From positions 1-42,186 of the forward strand of contig JALSHZ010000127.1 of the NCBI GenBank assembly GCA_026981985.1: DNA of 42,186 nucleotides. Reading direction: 5' to 3'. The DNA is from Gammaproteobacteria bacterium. GTDB lineage: Bacteria; Pseudomonadota; Gammaproteobacteria; UWMA-0217. Position numbers and translations under genes: made by a program. Each line of letters opens with the position of its first letter. Within the stretch, counting starts at the first letter, position 1. The notes beneath the pieces are model-generated. The model did no database searches. It was not told the origin of the DNA and saw nothing but the letters and a program-made list of their open reading frames with translations. Shown piece after piece: positions 16,482 to 28,229 of this stretch.

Positions 16482-18302
16482 ATGACGATCCGTCAACTCC
16501 CTCCTCAACTCATTAATCAGATCGCTGCCGGTGAGGTGATTGAGCGCCCGGCGTCGGTGGCGAAGGAGCTGCTGGAAAACAGTCTCGATGCCGGCGCGCG
16601 CGCGATCTCGATCGATGTCGAGCAGGGCGGGGTCAAGCGCATCCGCATTCGCGACGATGGTGTCGGCATTCCGCTGGAGGAGATGTCGTTGGCGTTTGCG
16701 CGCCATGCCACCAGCAAGATCGGTAGCCTGGAGGATCTGGAGCATATTCGCAGTCTCGGTTTTCGGGGGGAAGCCTTGCCCAGCATTGCGTCCGTTGCGC
16801 GAATCACCATGACCTCGGCGGTTGCCGGTGCCGATTCCGGCTGGCGTTATGCGCTCGATGGCGGCAGCGTGCTGGGCGAGCCAGAGCCTTGTCCGCACCC
16901 TGTCGGCACGACCATCGATGTGCGTGATCTTTTCTATAATGTCCCCGCGCGGCGCAAGTTTCTGCGCACCGAGAAAACCGAGTTTGGTCATCTGGAACAG
17001 CTTGTGCGGCGTCTGGCGCTCAGTCATTTCGAAGTGAGTTTCGAGTTGTCGCACAATCAGCGGCAATCACTGCGGTTGCCACCGGCGACCAGCGATGACA
17101 TTCGCAGCCGCCGTGTCGGCGAAGTATTTGGCAGTGCGTTTCTGGAGCAATCGGTTTTTTTCGATGAAAGCGGCGCGGGATTGCGGTTGTGGGGCTGGCT
17201 CGGCTTGCCGACCTTTTCGCGCAGCCAGGCGGACATGCAGTATTTCTACGTCAACCAGCGCATGATTCGCGACAAGCTGGTCACCCATGCAGTGCGGCAG
17301 GGTTATCAGGATGTGCTTTATCATGGTCGCCATCCCGCCTATATCCTGTTTCTCGAACTCGATCCGGCGTTGGTCGATGTCAATGCCCACCCCACCAAGC
17401 ATGAGGTGAGGTTTCGTGAGTCGCGCCTGGTGCATGACTTTATCTTTCGTACCTTGAAACGGGTGATTGCAGATCTGCGTCCTGGGGAGGCGGCAGTGGC
17501 GCCTGCGGCGACGGCGACTGATGGGGATCAAGCCGAGGTGTCGGCACCGCAACAGCAGTCCGCGCCACTCATGCCGGCCGCACAAGATGGCGGCCAGTGG
17601 CGCGATGCGATGCCAGCCGGCGCTCAGATCGCCGAGCAGATGGCCAACTATGGGCAGATGGCGGCGGCTGCCGCGTCGCTGCCAGCGCATGTGATCGACG
17701 AAGCGGCAGCGACCGAAGCGCCGCCGCTGGGGTATGCGCTGGCGCAGCTGCATGGCATCTATGTGTTGGCGCAGAATGCCGCTGGTCTGGTGGTCGTAGA
17801 CATGCACGCAGCCCACGAGCGCATTACCTATGAGCAGTTGAAGAATTCGTATCAGAGTGATGGCTTGCGCATGCAGCCGTTGCTGCTGCCCTTGACGATC
17901 CGCGTCAGCCGGCGCGAGGCCGATTTGGTCGAGTCATCCACCGAGCTGTTGGCGACCTTGGGCATGGAGCTGGATCGCAGTGGTGACGAGTCGATTGTCG
18001 TGCGGGCGGTGCCGACGCTATTGCATGATGCCGATATCGAACAGCTGGTGCGTGACGTGCTGGCCGATCTGGTGGCGAAGGGCAGTAGCTCCCGTGTCGA
18101 GGAGGCGATGAATGAACTGCTCTCGACCATGGCCTGTCATGGGTCGGTGCGTGCCAACCGGCAGCTGACAATCCCCGAAATGAATGCGCTGCTGCGTGAC
18201 ATGGAGCGCACCGAACGCAGCGGCCAGTGCAATCATGGTCGTCCGACCTGGATGCAGTTTACCATCGACCAGCTGGACAAGCTGTTTCAGCGTGGTCAGT
18301 AG
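16482..18302 (+). CDS. mutL: DNA mismatch repair protein MutL (endonuclease type)
   Basis: Mismatch repair matchmaker ATPase acting after MutS. GHKL motifs are intact: [11 protein letters not shown] (with the Mg-binding Asn), IRDDGVGI and [16 protein letters not shown] Pro/Ala/Gln linker (about 330-400) separates the ATPase from the C-terminal dimerisation domain. The latter contains [12 protein letters not shown] at 440-451, matching the DQHAx2Ex4E metal-binding motif of endonuclease-active MutL as in Pseudomonas; E. coli MutL lacks it. This suggests a MutH-independent pathway. No Shine-Dalgarno precedes the ATG because a terminator hairpin lies there. The 3' end overlaps miaA by 11 bp. Confidence 0.96.
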   Translation: MTIRQLPPQLINQIAAGEVIERPASVAKELLENSLDAGARAISIDVEQGGVKRIRIRDDGVGIPLEEMSLAFARHATSKIGSLEDLEHIRSLGFRGEALPSIASVARITMTSAVAGADSGWRYALDGGSVLGEPEPCPHPVGTTIDVRDLFYNVPARRKFLRTEKTEFGHLEQLVRRLALSHFEVSFELSHNQRQSLRLPPATSDDIRSRRVGEVFGSAFLEQSVFFDESGAGLRLWGWLGLPTFSRSQADMQYFYVNQRMIRDKLVTHAVRQGYQDVLYHGRHPAYILFLELDPALVDVNAHPTKHEVRFRESRLVHDFIFRTLKRVIADLRPGEAAVAPAATATDGDQAEVSAPQQQSAPLMPAAQDGGQWRDAMPAGAQIAEQMANYGQMAAAAASLPAHVIDEAAATEAPPLGYALAQLHGIYVLAQNAAGLVVVDMHAAHERITYEQLKNSYQSDGLRMQPLLLPLTIRVSRREADLVESSTELLATLGMELDRSGDESIVVRAVPTLLHDADIEQLVRDVLADLVAKGSSSRVEEAMNELLSTMACHGSVRANRQLTIPEMNALLRDMERTERSGQCNHGRPTWMQFTIDQLDKLFQRGQ

Positions 18303-19245
18303 CAGCGACAAGCTACCGCTGTTCTGCCTGATGGGGCCGACGGCCAGCGGCAAGACCGAGCTGGCTGCGGCACTGGTGGAGGCTTTGCCGGTGGAGATCA
18401 TCAGTGTCGATTCGGCGCTTGTGTATCGTGGCATGGATATCGGCACCGCCAAGCCGGAGGCTGCACTGCTTGAACGTGCGCCGCATCGCCTGATCGATAT
18501 CTGTGAGCCGGATGAAATCTATTCGGCGGCGCGCTTTCGCGACGATGCACTGATGCATATCGATGACATTCACCGCGCAGGCAAGGTGCCGTTGCTGGTG
18601 GGTGGCACGATGCTCTATTTTCGCGCCTTGCTGGAGGGGTTGTCGGCGCTGCCGCCAGCTGATCCGGCAATCCGGCAGCGACTAGAAGCGGAAGCGACGG
18701 CGCAGGGGTGGGAGGTGTTGCATCGCCGCCTGGAGCAGGTCGATCCCGAGGCTGCTACCCGTATTCACCCTAATGATCCGCAGCGCTTGCAACGGGCGCT
18801 GGAGGTCTGGGAGCTCACCGGCAAGCCCATATCCAAATTGCAGGAAGTGCGCGATGGGGCGCTGAATACGCGTTTTCGGGTGGCATCTGTTGCGCTGATA
18901 CCGCAGGATCGCGCTGTTCTGCATCAACGAATCGAAAAGCGATTCGATCAGATGCTGGCCGCCGGTTTTGTCGACGAAGTCGAGGTGTTGCGCCGCCACG
19001 GCAATCTTAGTCTTGAACTTCCTTCCATAAAATCAGTGGGATACCGGCAGGTCTGGCAATATCTCGATGGCGAGTTCGACTTCGAAGAGATGCGCGAGAA
19101 GGGCGTTGTCGCCACGCGGCAGCTGGCGAAGCGGCAATTGACCTGGCTGCGGGGTAACGGGGAGCTTGAACGGATCGATCCTCTCAATTTAGAATGGTCG
19201 GAATTGCGCAGCGGACTTGTGTCGCTCTTTCAATCATTTTTATAA
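18292..19245 (+). CDS. miaA: tRNA dimethylallyltransferase MiaA
   Basis: Transfers dimethylallyl from DMAPP to A37 of tRNAs reading UNN codons. The P-loop GPTASGKT is at 15-22, followed by [16 protein letters not shown] (substrate-binding Asp) and the [17 protein letters not shown] core. The start chosen is GTG at 18292, which gives 317 residues, almost the length of E. coli MiaA (316); earlier ATG codons in this frame lie deep inside mutL. The 11-bp overlap with mutL implies coupled translation. The order mutL-miaA-hfq is conserved in gammaproteobacteria. Confidence 0.96.
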   Translation: MVSSSDKLPLFCLMGPTASGKTELAAALVEALPVEIISVDSALVYRGMDIGTAKPEAALLERAPHRLIDICEPDEIYSAARFRDDALMHIDDIHRAGKVPLLVGGTMLYFRALLEGLSALPPADPAIRQRLEAEATAQGWEVLHRRLEQVDPEAATRIHPNDPQRLQRALEVWELTGKPISKLQEVRDGALNTRFRVASVALIPQDRAVLHQRIEKRFDQMLAAGFVDEVEVLRRHGNLSLELPSIKSVGYRQVWQYLDGEFDFEEMREKGVVATRQLAKRQLTWLRGNGELERIDPLNLEWSELRSGLVSLFQSFL

Positions 19246-19254
19246 AGACTGTGC

Positions 19255-19260
19255 TATATT
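19255..19260 (+). promoter_or_regulatory. Possible hfq promoter -10
   Basis: TATATT directly after TGTGC lies just past the miaA stop, 52 bp before the hfq ATG. The -35 at the expected distance is poor. hfq is known to have its own promoters in this position in E. coli. Confidence 0.35.
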
Positions 19261-19311
19261 GCACTGACTGAAATAGAAATTTCCAAACTCTATTAAAAAC
19301 TAGGTGGCAAG

Positions 19312-19551
19312 ATGTCTAAAGGGCAGACTTTACAAGAACCCTTCCTCAACGCGTTGCGAAAGGAGCGCGTGCCAGTTGCGATTTATCTGGTGAATGGAAT
19401 CAAACTCACTGGTCAGATCGATTCGTTCGACCAGTTCGTTGTGCTGCTGCGCAACAGTGTCAACCAGATGGTCTACAAGCATGCCATCTCAACCATTGTT
19501 CCTTCCAAGCCAGTTCGGCTGCCCTATGCCGATGACGAGGGCAATGAGTAA
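19312..19551 (+). CDS. hfq: RNA chaperone Hfq
   Basis: Hexameric Sm-like protein that pairs small RNAs with mRNAs. The Sm1 motif covers about residues 8-50 ([32 protein letters not shown]) and the Sm2 motif [11 protein letters not shown] with the Hfq-specific YKH is present. The protein is only 79 residues, with a short acidic tail (YADDEGNE) instead of the longer disordered tail of E. coli Hfq. An AGGTGG ribosome binding site lies seven bases upstream of the ATG. hflX follows after 22 bp. Confidence 0.98.
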   Translation: MSKGQTLQEPFLNALRKERVPVAIYLVNGIKLTGQIDSFDQFVVLLRNSVNQMVYKHAISTIVPSKPVRLPYADDEGNE

Positions 19552-19573
19552 CAGCGGGGTAATCTGACCCGGC

Positions 19574-20890
19574 GTGTTTGAACGTCCTCAGCAGGGTGAG
19601 CGGGCCGTCCTGGTCCACATCCGGTTTCAGCGGGAGCAGCAGGGGGCATCGCCAGAGGAGCAACTGGCGGAATTCGCCGAACTCGTGGCCTCCACCGGCG
19701 CCAAGCAGGTTGGTCTTGTCACCGGTAAGAAGGTGGCACCCGACCCACGCCTGTTCGTTGGTTCGGGCAAGGCTGAGGAAGTTCGCGACCTGGTCAAGGC
19801 CAGCGAGGCTGATGTCGTCATTTTCGATCACGCCCTGAGTCCCAGTCAGGAACGCAATCTCGAATCCTTTCTCCAGTGCCGTGTGCTCGATCGCACCGGG
19901 CTGATTCTGGACATCTTTGCCCAGCGCGCCCGCTCCCATGAGGGCAAGCTGCAGGTCGAGCTGGCGCAGCTGCAACACCTGTCGACCCGCCTGGTGCGCG
20001 GCTGGACCCACCTCGAACGGCAGAAGGGTGGGATCGGTATGCGTGGTCCGGGCGAGAAGCAGCTGGAGACCGACCGCCGCCTGCTCGCCGAGCGCATCAA
20101 ATCCATTCGCAAACGCCTCGAACGCGTGAAGCAGCAGCGTGAGCAGGGGCGTCAGCTACGCAAGAAAGCCAATATTCCCACGATATCGCTGGTGGGTTAT
20201 ACCAATGCCGGCAAGTCGACGTTGTTCAACGCGCTCAGTGGTGCCTCGGTCTATGCGGCTGATCAGCTGTTCGCGACACTCGATCCCACATTGCGGCGGG
20301 TGATCCTGCCAGACAATCAGTCCGTGGTGCTGGCGGACACGGTGGGTTTCATCCGTCAGCTGCCGCATGACCTCGTTGCCGCTTTTCGCGCCACGTTGCA
20401 GGAAACCGAAGAAGCCGATTTGCTGCTGCATGTCATCGACGCCAGTGATCCCGAACGCAATAGCTATATCGATCAGGTCAACAATGTGCTGGAGGAGATC
20501 GGCGCGGCGGACAGCCCACAGGTTCTGGTCTACAACAAAATCGATCTGACCGATGCGCAGGCCCGTTCGCTGCCGGCTCAGGACGGCCTGCCGGCGCGGG
20601 TGTGGGTGTCGGCAAAAACCGGTGCCGGGCTGTCTGAGCTGCTTGAAGTGATCGCGCAGCAGTTCGCCCGGGATACGATGCGGGGCAGATTGCTGTTGCC
20701 CATGGATGCTGGCCAGCTTCGAGCTGAACTGTTCGAACGTGGTGCGGTACTGCATGAAGAGCTGACGCCGGAAGGGCAGTGGGCGCTGGATGTGTCGCTG
20801 TCCCGGCGCAGTTTCGGGCAGCTGGCAGGGCGTTTCAAGGCTGTCGATTTCGATGTGCTGACGCGCTTGGCGTGTGAGGCGGAGCCCTGA
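19574..20890 (+). CDS. hflX: Ribosome-splitting GTPase HflX
   Basis: GTPase that dissociates stalled 70S ribosomes, for example after heat stress. The N-terminal HflX domain has the signature SPSQERNLE and a helical linker with RTGLILDIFAQRARSHEGKL and GGIGMRGPGEKQLETDRR. The G domain shows GYTNAGKST (about 207-215), DTVGFIRQLP and YNKID. The start is GTG at 19574, giving a normal 438 residues; no strong ribosome binding site is seen. It is part of the miaA-hfq-hflX run. Confidence 0.95.
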   Translation: MFERPQQGERAVLVHIRFQREQQGASPEEQLAEFAELVASTGAKQVGLVTGKKVAPDPRLFVGSGKAEEVRDLVKASEADVVIFDHALSPSQERNLESFLQCRVLDRTGLILDIFAQRARSHEGKLQVELAQLQHLSTRLVRGWTHLERQKGGIGMRGPGEKQLETDRRLLAERIKSIRKRLERVKQQREQGRQLRKKANIPTISLVGYTNAGKSTLFNALSGASVYAADQLFATLDPTLRRVILPDNQSVVLADTVGFIRQLPHDLVAAFRATLQETEEADLLLHVIDASDPERNSYIDQVNNVLEEIGAADSPQVLVYNKIDLTDAQARSLPAQDGLPARVWVSAKTGAGLSELLEVIAQQFARDTMRGRLLLPMDAGQLRAELFERGAVLHEELTPEGQWALDVSLSRRSFGQLAGRFKAVDFDVLTRLACEAEP

Positions 20891-21126
20891 TAAAACCTTT
20901 CAAATTCGTTTCTGATTCGTTTCTGATTGAGTTTTACTACCCACCCCCATAAAATCACGAACCTTGTGTGCAACGCCTGTTGATGTGATGTTTTGTCAGT
21001 GGGCGCGGCGCTCGGGTGAATGTGCGTAAAGAATTCGACTGTTGCGGCAGCGGGTATACGATGCCCCATGCCGGCAGACTGTCTGGCTGACCAGACGTTT
21101 ATTATTTTGTATTTTGGAGATCATTG

Positions 21127-22278
21127 ATGCCTTGGAATCAACCAGGTGGAGACAACAAGGATCCGTGGGGCGGTGGCAACCGGAACAATCAGGGGCCTCC
21201 TGATCTCGACGAGCTGTTGAAGAAGATCACCGGCAAATTGGGAAGCTTCGGTGGTGGCGGTAAGGGCAAAGGCGGAGGCCATGCTGGCTCAGTCGGGCTT
21301 ATTGGCATCCTGCTGCTGGGTGCAATTCTGTGGCTGGCTTCTGGCTTCTATATCGTCAGTGAGGGTGAGCGTGGCCTCGTGCTGCGTTTTGGCGCTTACC
21401 AGTATGAAACTGGTCCCGGGCCGCATTGGCATCTGCCGTCGCCGATCGAGAAGGTCGAGGTCGTCAATATTGATCAGGTGCGTAGCTATCAGCATCGTTC
21501 CAGTATGCTCACCCAGGATGAGAATATCGTCGATATCGAGCTGGCTGCCCAGTATCGTGTCAACGACGCCAAGGCATACACCTTCAATGTTCGCAATCCT
21601 GACATGACGCTGAATCAGGCAGTGGAAAGTGCGCTGCGTGAGGCAGTGGGCAAGAGCAAGATGGATTTTGTGCTCAATGAAGGGCGCCCGCAGATTGCAT
21701 CGCTCAGCAAGGAGCTGACCCAGGCGATGCTGGATGCCTATGGCACTGGCATGGAAATCACCACCATGAACTTGCAACAGTCACAACCGCCGGAACAGGT
21801 TCAGGACGCCTTCAACGATGCCATCAAGGCACGTGAGGACAATGTTCGCTTCGTCAATGAGGCGGAAGCCTACGCCAACAGCGTTGTACCGATTGCGCGT
21901 GGTGAATCGGCCCGTGTGATCGAGGAGGCCAAGGCCTACAAGGAGCAGGTGGTGTCGCGTGCCGAAGGTGAAACGGATCGTTTCAGCAAGCTGCTGGCGG
22001 CCTATCGTCTGGCGCCCGATGTCACCCGTGAGCGCCTCTATCTGGAAACCGTTGAAGCCGTATTGTCGCGCACCAGCAAGGTGGTCATGGATACAAAGAA
22101 TGGCAACAGCATGATGTATCTGCCGCTCGACAAGCTGATCGATCGCGCCGCCGGCACCTTACCAGCGCCGATGCCGATGCCAGAAATCAATATTCCATCC
22201 GCGCCGGGTAATACGGTGAGGATTCCGCGTGAGCAGTCGCGACCTGCTGGCAGGACAACGAGGGAGAGCCGTCGATGA
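21127..22278 (+). CDS. hflK: FtsH protease modulator HflK
   Basis: SPFH/band-7 membrane protein that forms a large cage with HflC around FtsH at the inner membrane. The N-terminal cytosolic segment is Gly-rich (PWNQPGGDNKDPWGGGN), one transmembrane helix follows at about 57-77 (VGLIGILLLGAILWLASGF), and the rest is the periplasmic band-7 domain and long helix. The ATG at 21127 has GGAG seven bases upstream, better than TTG at 21124. The 236-bp gap after hflX contains no gene and no clear promoter. The end overlaps hflC by four bases. Confidence 0.96.
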   Translation: MPWNQPGGDNKDPWGGGNRNNQGPPDLDELLKKITGKLGSFGGGGKGKGGGHAGSVGLIGILLLGAILWLASGFYIVSEGERGLVLRFGAYQYETGPGPHWHLPSPIEKVEVVNIDQVRSYQHRSSMLTQDENIVDIELAAQYRVNDAKAYTFNVRNPDMTLNQAVESALREAVGKSKMDFVLNEGRPQIASLSKELTQAMLDAYGTGMEITTMNLQQSQPPEQVQDAFNDAIKAREDNVRFVNEAEAYANSVVPIARGESARVIEEAKAYKEQVVSRAEGETDRFSKLLAAYRLAPDVTRERLYLETVEAVLSRTSKVVMDTKNGNSMMYLPLDKLIDRAAGTLPAPMPMPEINIPSAPGNTVRIPREQSRPAGRTTRESRR

Positions 22279-23138
22279 GTAAGTATCTGATAGGTATTCT
22301 GGTGGCGGTCGGCGTATTGTTGTCGATGTCGGCCTATACGATCGATGAGCGCGACAAGGCGCTGCTGTTCAGTCTTGGTGAGATCAAGGACGCTGAACTA
22401 GAGCCTGGTCTGCATTTCAAAATGCCGCTGGTCAACAACGTGAAGAAGTTCGACGCGCGTATTTTGACACTGGATGCGCGTCCTGAGCGTTTTCTCACCG
22501 TCGAGAAGAAAAACGTAACGGTCGATTTCTTCGTCAAGTGGCGCATCGAGGATGTGGCGCGCTACTACCGGGCGACCCGTGGCCAGGAGCGTTTGGCGCA
22601 AAGCCGTCTGGCGCAGATCATCAAGGATGGCTTGCGTAACGAATTCGCCAAACGCACGATTCAGCAGGTGGTGTCCGGTGAGCGTGCCGAAATCATGGCT
22701 TCCATCAGTACCACGTCGAAGCAGTTGGCGAAGGAGCTGGGGATTGGTGTGGTCGATGTTCGTATCAGCCAGATCGATCTGCCGGCGGAGGTCAGCGAGT
22801 CGGTCTACGATCGTATGCGCGCCGAGCGTGCGCGTATTGCCAAGGAGCTGCGTGCCCAGGGCCAGGAAGCTGCTGAGAGGCTACGAGCGGCAGCAGACAG
22901 AGAGCGCACGGTGTTGCTGGCAACCGCCTACAAGGAATCGCAGATTCTGCGTGGTGAAGGTGACGCCCAGGCCGCTGAAATCTATGCCAAGGCCTACAGT
23001 GCTGATCCGGACTTTTACTCATTCCATCGCAGCATGGAGTCCTATCGCGGCGCGTTCCGAAACAAGAGCGATCTGATGGTGCTGGAGCCGGAGTCGGAGT
23101 TCTTCCGTTTCTTCAAGAGCCCGAAGGGTCTGAAATAA
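22275..23138 (+). CDS. hflC: FtsH protease modulator HflC
   Basis: Partner of HflK in the HflKC-FtsH complex. An N-terminal membrane helix (about 3-22, LIGILVAVGVLLSMSAY) precedes a band-7 domain with the family phrases DERDKALLFSLGEI and GLHFKMPLV, and the helical RAERARIAKELRAQGQEAAE. The 287-residue length is somewhat under E. coli HflC (334). It starts within the hflK stop (ATGA) and is followed 12 bp later by the DUF2065 gene. Confidence 0.96.
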   Translation: MSKYLIGILVAVGVLLSMSAYTIDERDKALLFSLGEIKDAELEPGLHFKMPLVNNVKKFDARILTLDARPERFLTVEKKNVTVDFFVKWRIEDVARYYRATRGQERLAQSRLAQIIKDGLRNEFAKRTIQQVVSGERAEIMASISTTSKQLAKELGIGVVDVRISQIDLPAEVSESVYDRMRAERARIAKELRAQGQEAAERLRAAADRERTVLLATAYKESQILRGEGDAQAAEIYAKAYSADPDFYSFHRSMESYRGAFRNKSDLMVLEPESEFFRFFKSPKGLK

Positions 23139-23150
23139 GTTGACCAGAGC

Positions 23151-23335
23151 ATGACTGATCTGTGGGTCGCGCTCGCGCTGGTGTTGGTGCTGGAGGGTTT
23201 GATGCCCTTTCTGTCGCCACGCGGATACCGGGAAACCGTGAAAAAACTCGCGGAAATCCCGGATCGTGAGCTGCGCATCTTCGGGCTGATCAGCATGGTG
23301 TTGGGTGTGGTCTTCCTGTATCTCGTGAGGGGCTG

Positions 23336-23336
<1 letters not shown>
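23151..23336 (+). CDS. DUF2065 (YjeT-like) small membrane protein
   Basis: A 61-residue protein with two hydrophobic helices (about 4-20 and 42-59) joined by a charged loop (RGYRETVKKLAEIPDRELR). Length, sequence pattern (LEGLMPFLSPRGYR) and position right after hflC match the DUF2065/YjeT family, whose function is unknown. Its stop overlaps the first codon of hisZ by one base. Confidence 0.9.
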
Positions 23337-25821
<2,485 letters not shown>

Positions 25822-25881
25822 ACGGCTATTTGAACTGACTCGCTACGATGCTCTAGCCATCCGGCGGGATATCGCAATGGG

Positions 25882-26082
25882 TCAGTGTGTAAGAATTAGC
25901 TTGATGACTTCCTTGGCCCCGAAGCTGACAAACCCCAGGCCAAGACCGATGAAAAGAATGAACATGCCGAATTTGCCGGCTTTCGACTCCTTTCCCAGTT
26001 TGTAGATGATGAACAGCATATAGCCGATCAGAATGGTGAAGCAGACTTTCAGGGAGATGTCTGCAAATTGTGCTTCGGTCAT
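25882..26082 (-). CDS. DUF2788-like small membrane protein
   Basis: A 66-residue integral membrane protein of unknown function. It begins MTEAQFADISLKVC, has a first transmembrane helix at about 13-28 (FTILIGYMLFIIYKL), a Lys/Gly loop (GKESKAGKFG) and a second helix at about 40-60. Size, topology and opening resemble DUF2788. The start at 26082 is ATG; a longer reading from TTG at 26139 adds 19 poorly conserved residues. No Shine-Dalgarno is seen at either start. Confidence 0.7.
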   Translation of the reverse strand: MTEAQFADISLKVCFTILIGYMLFIIYKLGKESKAGKFGMFILFIGLGLGFVSFGAKEVIKLILTH

Positions 26083-26202
26083 GTGGGAAGGGATTTGAAA
26101 AAAGGCGAGCGTACCAGCAGTGGGCGTCAATGCGAACAAACCCGTTGCCCTGTTGGGGGCAAGCGGGTGTGTCGCAGGTTTTAGTTGCGTCCGGGCAGGA
26201 AC

Positions 26203-26631
26203 TCAGGCGGCTTCGCGAATCTTGCGAACCATCGGATAGAGGCGTTCGGTTTCCATTTCAATTCTTTCGAGCACCAGACGGAACATGTCTTCGGTATCGC
26301 TCATGAACTGCTCATGGCTACCGATGCGCAGTTTCTTGTTGCGGCACCATTTGCGCACGTATTTATCGAATACGCGTTTGATTTCTGCTGATCCCGACAG
26401 GAAATCGTTGGCAGTGTTAACCGCATCCTTGTCATGATGCTGCAACAGCACTGTAATGAGGTGCTTGTTTTCAAAGTCGAAATGTTTCTTCACCGATTCG
26501 ACATAGCGGAAGAAGAGTTCTGAGGTCACCGGATTGTCGCAGAGGGCGCGTTCGCACATCAGCTGTGTCAACACATTGGAAAGTTCGGTGATTTCATGGT
26601 TCTGTTGATGGAGTTCTTCAAATTGGATCAT
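26203..26631 (-). CDS. Hemerythrin-like domain protein
   Basis: A 142-residue four-helix-bundle protein that probably binds a diiron centre and senses or carries O2 or NO. Candidate ligands are His in LHQQNHEITE (about residues 8-12), HFDFENKHL (about 50-58, the HxxxE-like pair) and HEQF near 105. The ATG at 26631 has AGAGG seven bases upstream; a reading from 26781 would add an unlikely 50-residue leader. No signalling domain is attached. It is transcribed away from the acyltransferase gene. Ligand assignment by eye is tentative. Confidence 0.75.
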   Translation of the reverse strand: MIQFEELHQQNHEITELSNVLTQLMCERALCDNPVTSELFFRYVESVKKHFDFENKHLITVLLQHHDKDAVNTANDFLSGSAEIKRVFDKYVRKWCRNKKLRIGSHEQFMSDTEDMFRLVLERIEMETERLYPMVRKIREAA

Positions 26632-26950
26632 TGCAAACCTCTTGAAAATTAGCAGGGATGCACTGTTGTAATTGCAGATGACGCGAGTGCTGTTTTCCTG
26701 GAAACATGGGCGCAGGGACGAATCCACAACGCTGTTTTTAGAATTGCCTGAAGGATAGGTGGGGGCTGCTATGGGCGTCAATAAACAAAGCAGCCATGGA
26801 ATATCGTTAGATTCTAATATGTTACAAATAATCTATTGGAAACAAAGGGATAACCCGAGGGCTTGCAGGCTTGGGGTAACAGCTTAACAGGATGATTTCC
26901 CGGTTTTCTGTCGGTAAGAAGAGAACTGGGCCGTAAAAAGGAACAGAACG
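26632..26950. other. Divergent intergenic region, hemerythrin / acyltransferase
   Basis: This gap of about 320 bp contains no gene I can support. It has an AT-rich centre around 26808-26835 with the near-palindrome TTAGATTCTAA, suitable for promoters in both directions, and a weak hairpin CCCGAG/CTTGGG near 26855-26875. No strong operator is recognisable. Confidence 0.4.
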
Positions 26951-28087
26951 ATGGGATTGGGTTTTTTCAGGCTGGTACTGTCGATATGGGTCATTGACCA
27001 TCACTTTGGCTGGTCACGAACCTATATCGAGCCGCGTCTTGTTGAGCGTCTCGGGGTGGAGAATTTTGGCTATCTTGGCATTGGCCATATTGCAGTGATG
27101 GCGTTCTTTGTCCTCAGTGGTTACGTGATTACCTGGGTGATGAACAACAAGTACCCGTCCACCGTCACTGGCGCCAAAGCCTTTCTGATGGGGCGGTTCA
27201 TCCGCATCTACCCCCTGTACTGGACCATCATCACGATCATTGCCATTGTCTTCTACTTCACTACTGCGCCGGGTGTCGAGCGGCCACAGCTGGAGATTGA
27301 GCGGATAATTGGCGATTACCTGTTGATTCCCTACGGCATTATCGGTTTCTTCTGGTTCTTCAACCGCTTCGCCTACGGCATGATCGACGTGCCGGCATGG
27401 ACGCTGCCATACGACATGGTGTTCTATCTGATCGCGCCCTGGGTGGTCATGCGCAAGGGGATACTGGTACTGATCATCGTGCTGGAGCTGGTTTATGTGG
27501 CAGCGGTCAGTCAGCTGGGCCCGCAGCATTTCGATGGCTGGCATGAGGCCTATTTCACCACCGGCCACGCGACGTTACTGGCATTCTGTGTCGGCGCGCT
27601 AGCGTACTACTATAGAAATATCGAGATCCCGCAGAGCGTGATCGTGGCGGCAACCCTCGGCCTGCTGTATTTTGCTTTCGCGCCATACGGCCTGACGAGC
27701 CTCTATCTGAATCATGTGCTAGTCATTGCAGTGTCGGTGGTTCTGGTTGTGGCGCTGAAAAAGCGCAGCCCGCTCGATAACCTGTTTTCAGAGCTGACCT
27801 ATTCGACCTACCTGCTGCATCTGCCGGTTTACGACGTACTGCTCTGGTACGGAGTACCCTACGCCAGTGCTGTGGCGCTGATCGGCACCTATGTGCTGTC
27901 GTTCGCTACAGTGAAATATTTTGAAGCACCGTTGGAGGCGCGGCGTGCTGCGCTCACCAAGGCTATGCTGCAAGGGCAGGATAATGCTGCGACCCCCTTG
28001 CCGGGTGCCAAGCTGGTGATTGGTGGCTTTCTGGCGCTGATTGTGGTCTCGGGGATTAGCAATCTCTGGCAGTTCTCTCTGCTGTAG
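26951..28087 (+). CDS. Acyltransferase family 3 (OafA-like) membrane protein
   Basis: Polytopic inner-membrane O-acyltransferase of the AT3 fold that would transfer acetyl or another acyl group to a sugar or glycolipid. Conserved features are the N-terminal helix with VIDHHFG (catalytic His pair, about 15-19), FFVLSGYVITW, and FLMGRFIRIYPLYW (Arg-x10-His-like second motif without the His). About ten hydrophobic helices follow, with YSTYLLHLPVYD near 282. No SGNH domain is fused, but a separate PKD-SGNH lipoprotein gene follows 142 bp downstream, mirroring the fused AT3-SGNH enzymes (inference). A GAACAG precedes the ATG; the ribosome binding site is weak. Confidence 0.9.
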   Translation: MGLGFFRLVLSIWVIDHHFGWSRTYIEPRLVERLGVENFGYLGIGHIAVMAFFVLSGYVITWVMNNKYPSTVTGAKAFLMGRFIRIYPLYWTIITIIAIVFYFTTAPGVERPQLEIERIIGDYLLIPYGIIGFFWFFNRFAYGMIDVPAWTLPYDMVFYLIAPWVVMRKGILVLIIVLELVYVAAVSQLGPQHFDGWHEAYFTTGHATLLAFCVGALAYYYRNIEIPQSVIVAATLGLLYFAFAPYGLTSLYLNHVLVIAVSVVLVVALKKRSPLDNLFSELTYSTYLLHLPVYDVLLWYGVPYASAVALIGTYVLSFATVKYFEAPLEARRAALTKAMLQGQDNAATPLPGAKLVIGGFLALIVVSGISNLWQFSLL

Positions 28088-28180
28088 CCGGTTGCGCAGC
28101 TCATTGCTGCCGCCAACGGATTCCTGATGCTACTCACAAAACGGGGATTACCCAATTTCCGCCGGATGGCCGCTGCGCTA

Positions 28181-28204
28181 CACTTTGTCACTTTGTCACT
28201 TTGT
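28181..28204 (+). repeat. Octanucleotide tandem repeat, three copies
   Basis: CACTTTGT is repeated three times without interruption, 26 bp before the SGNH gene start. It lies in the likely promoter or leader region. Confidence 0.75.
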
Positions 28205-28229
28205 TTGGCTGAGTAATCGGGTTCCCTGC

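Noticed and set aside
20891-21126. Heat-shock promoter before hflK
   Set aside because: TATACGAT and TTGCGG occur but with wrong spacing; no convincing -35/-10 pair.
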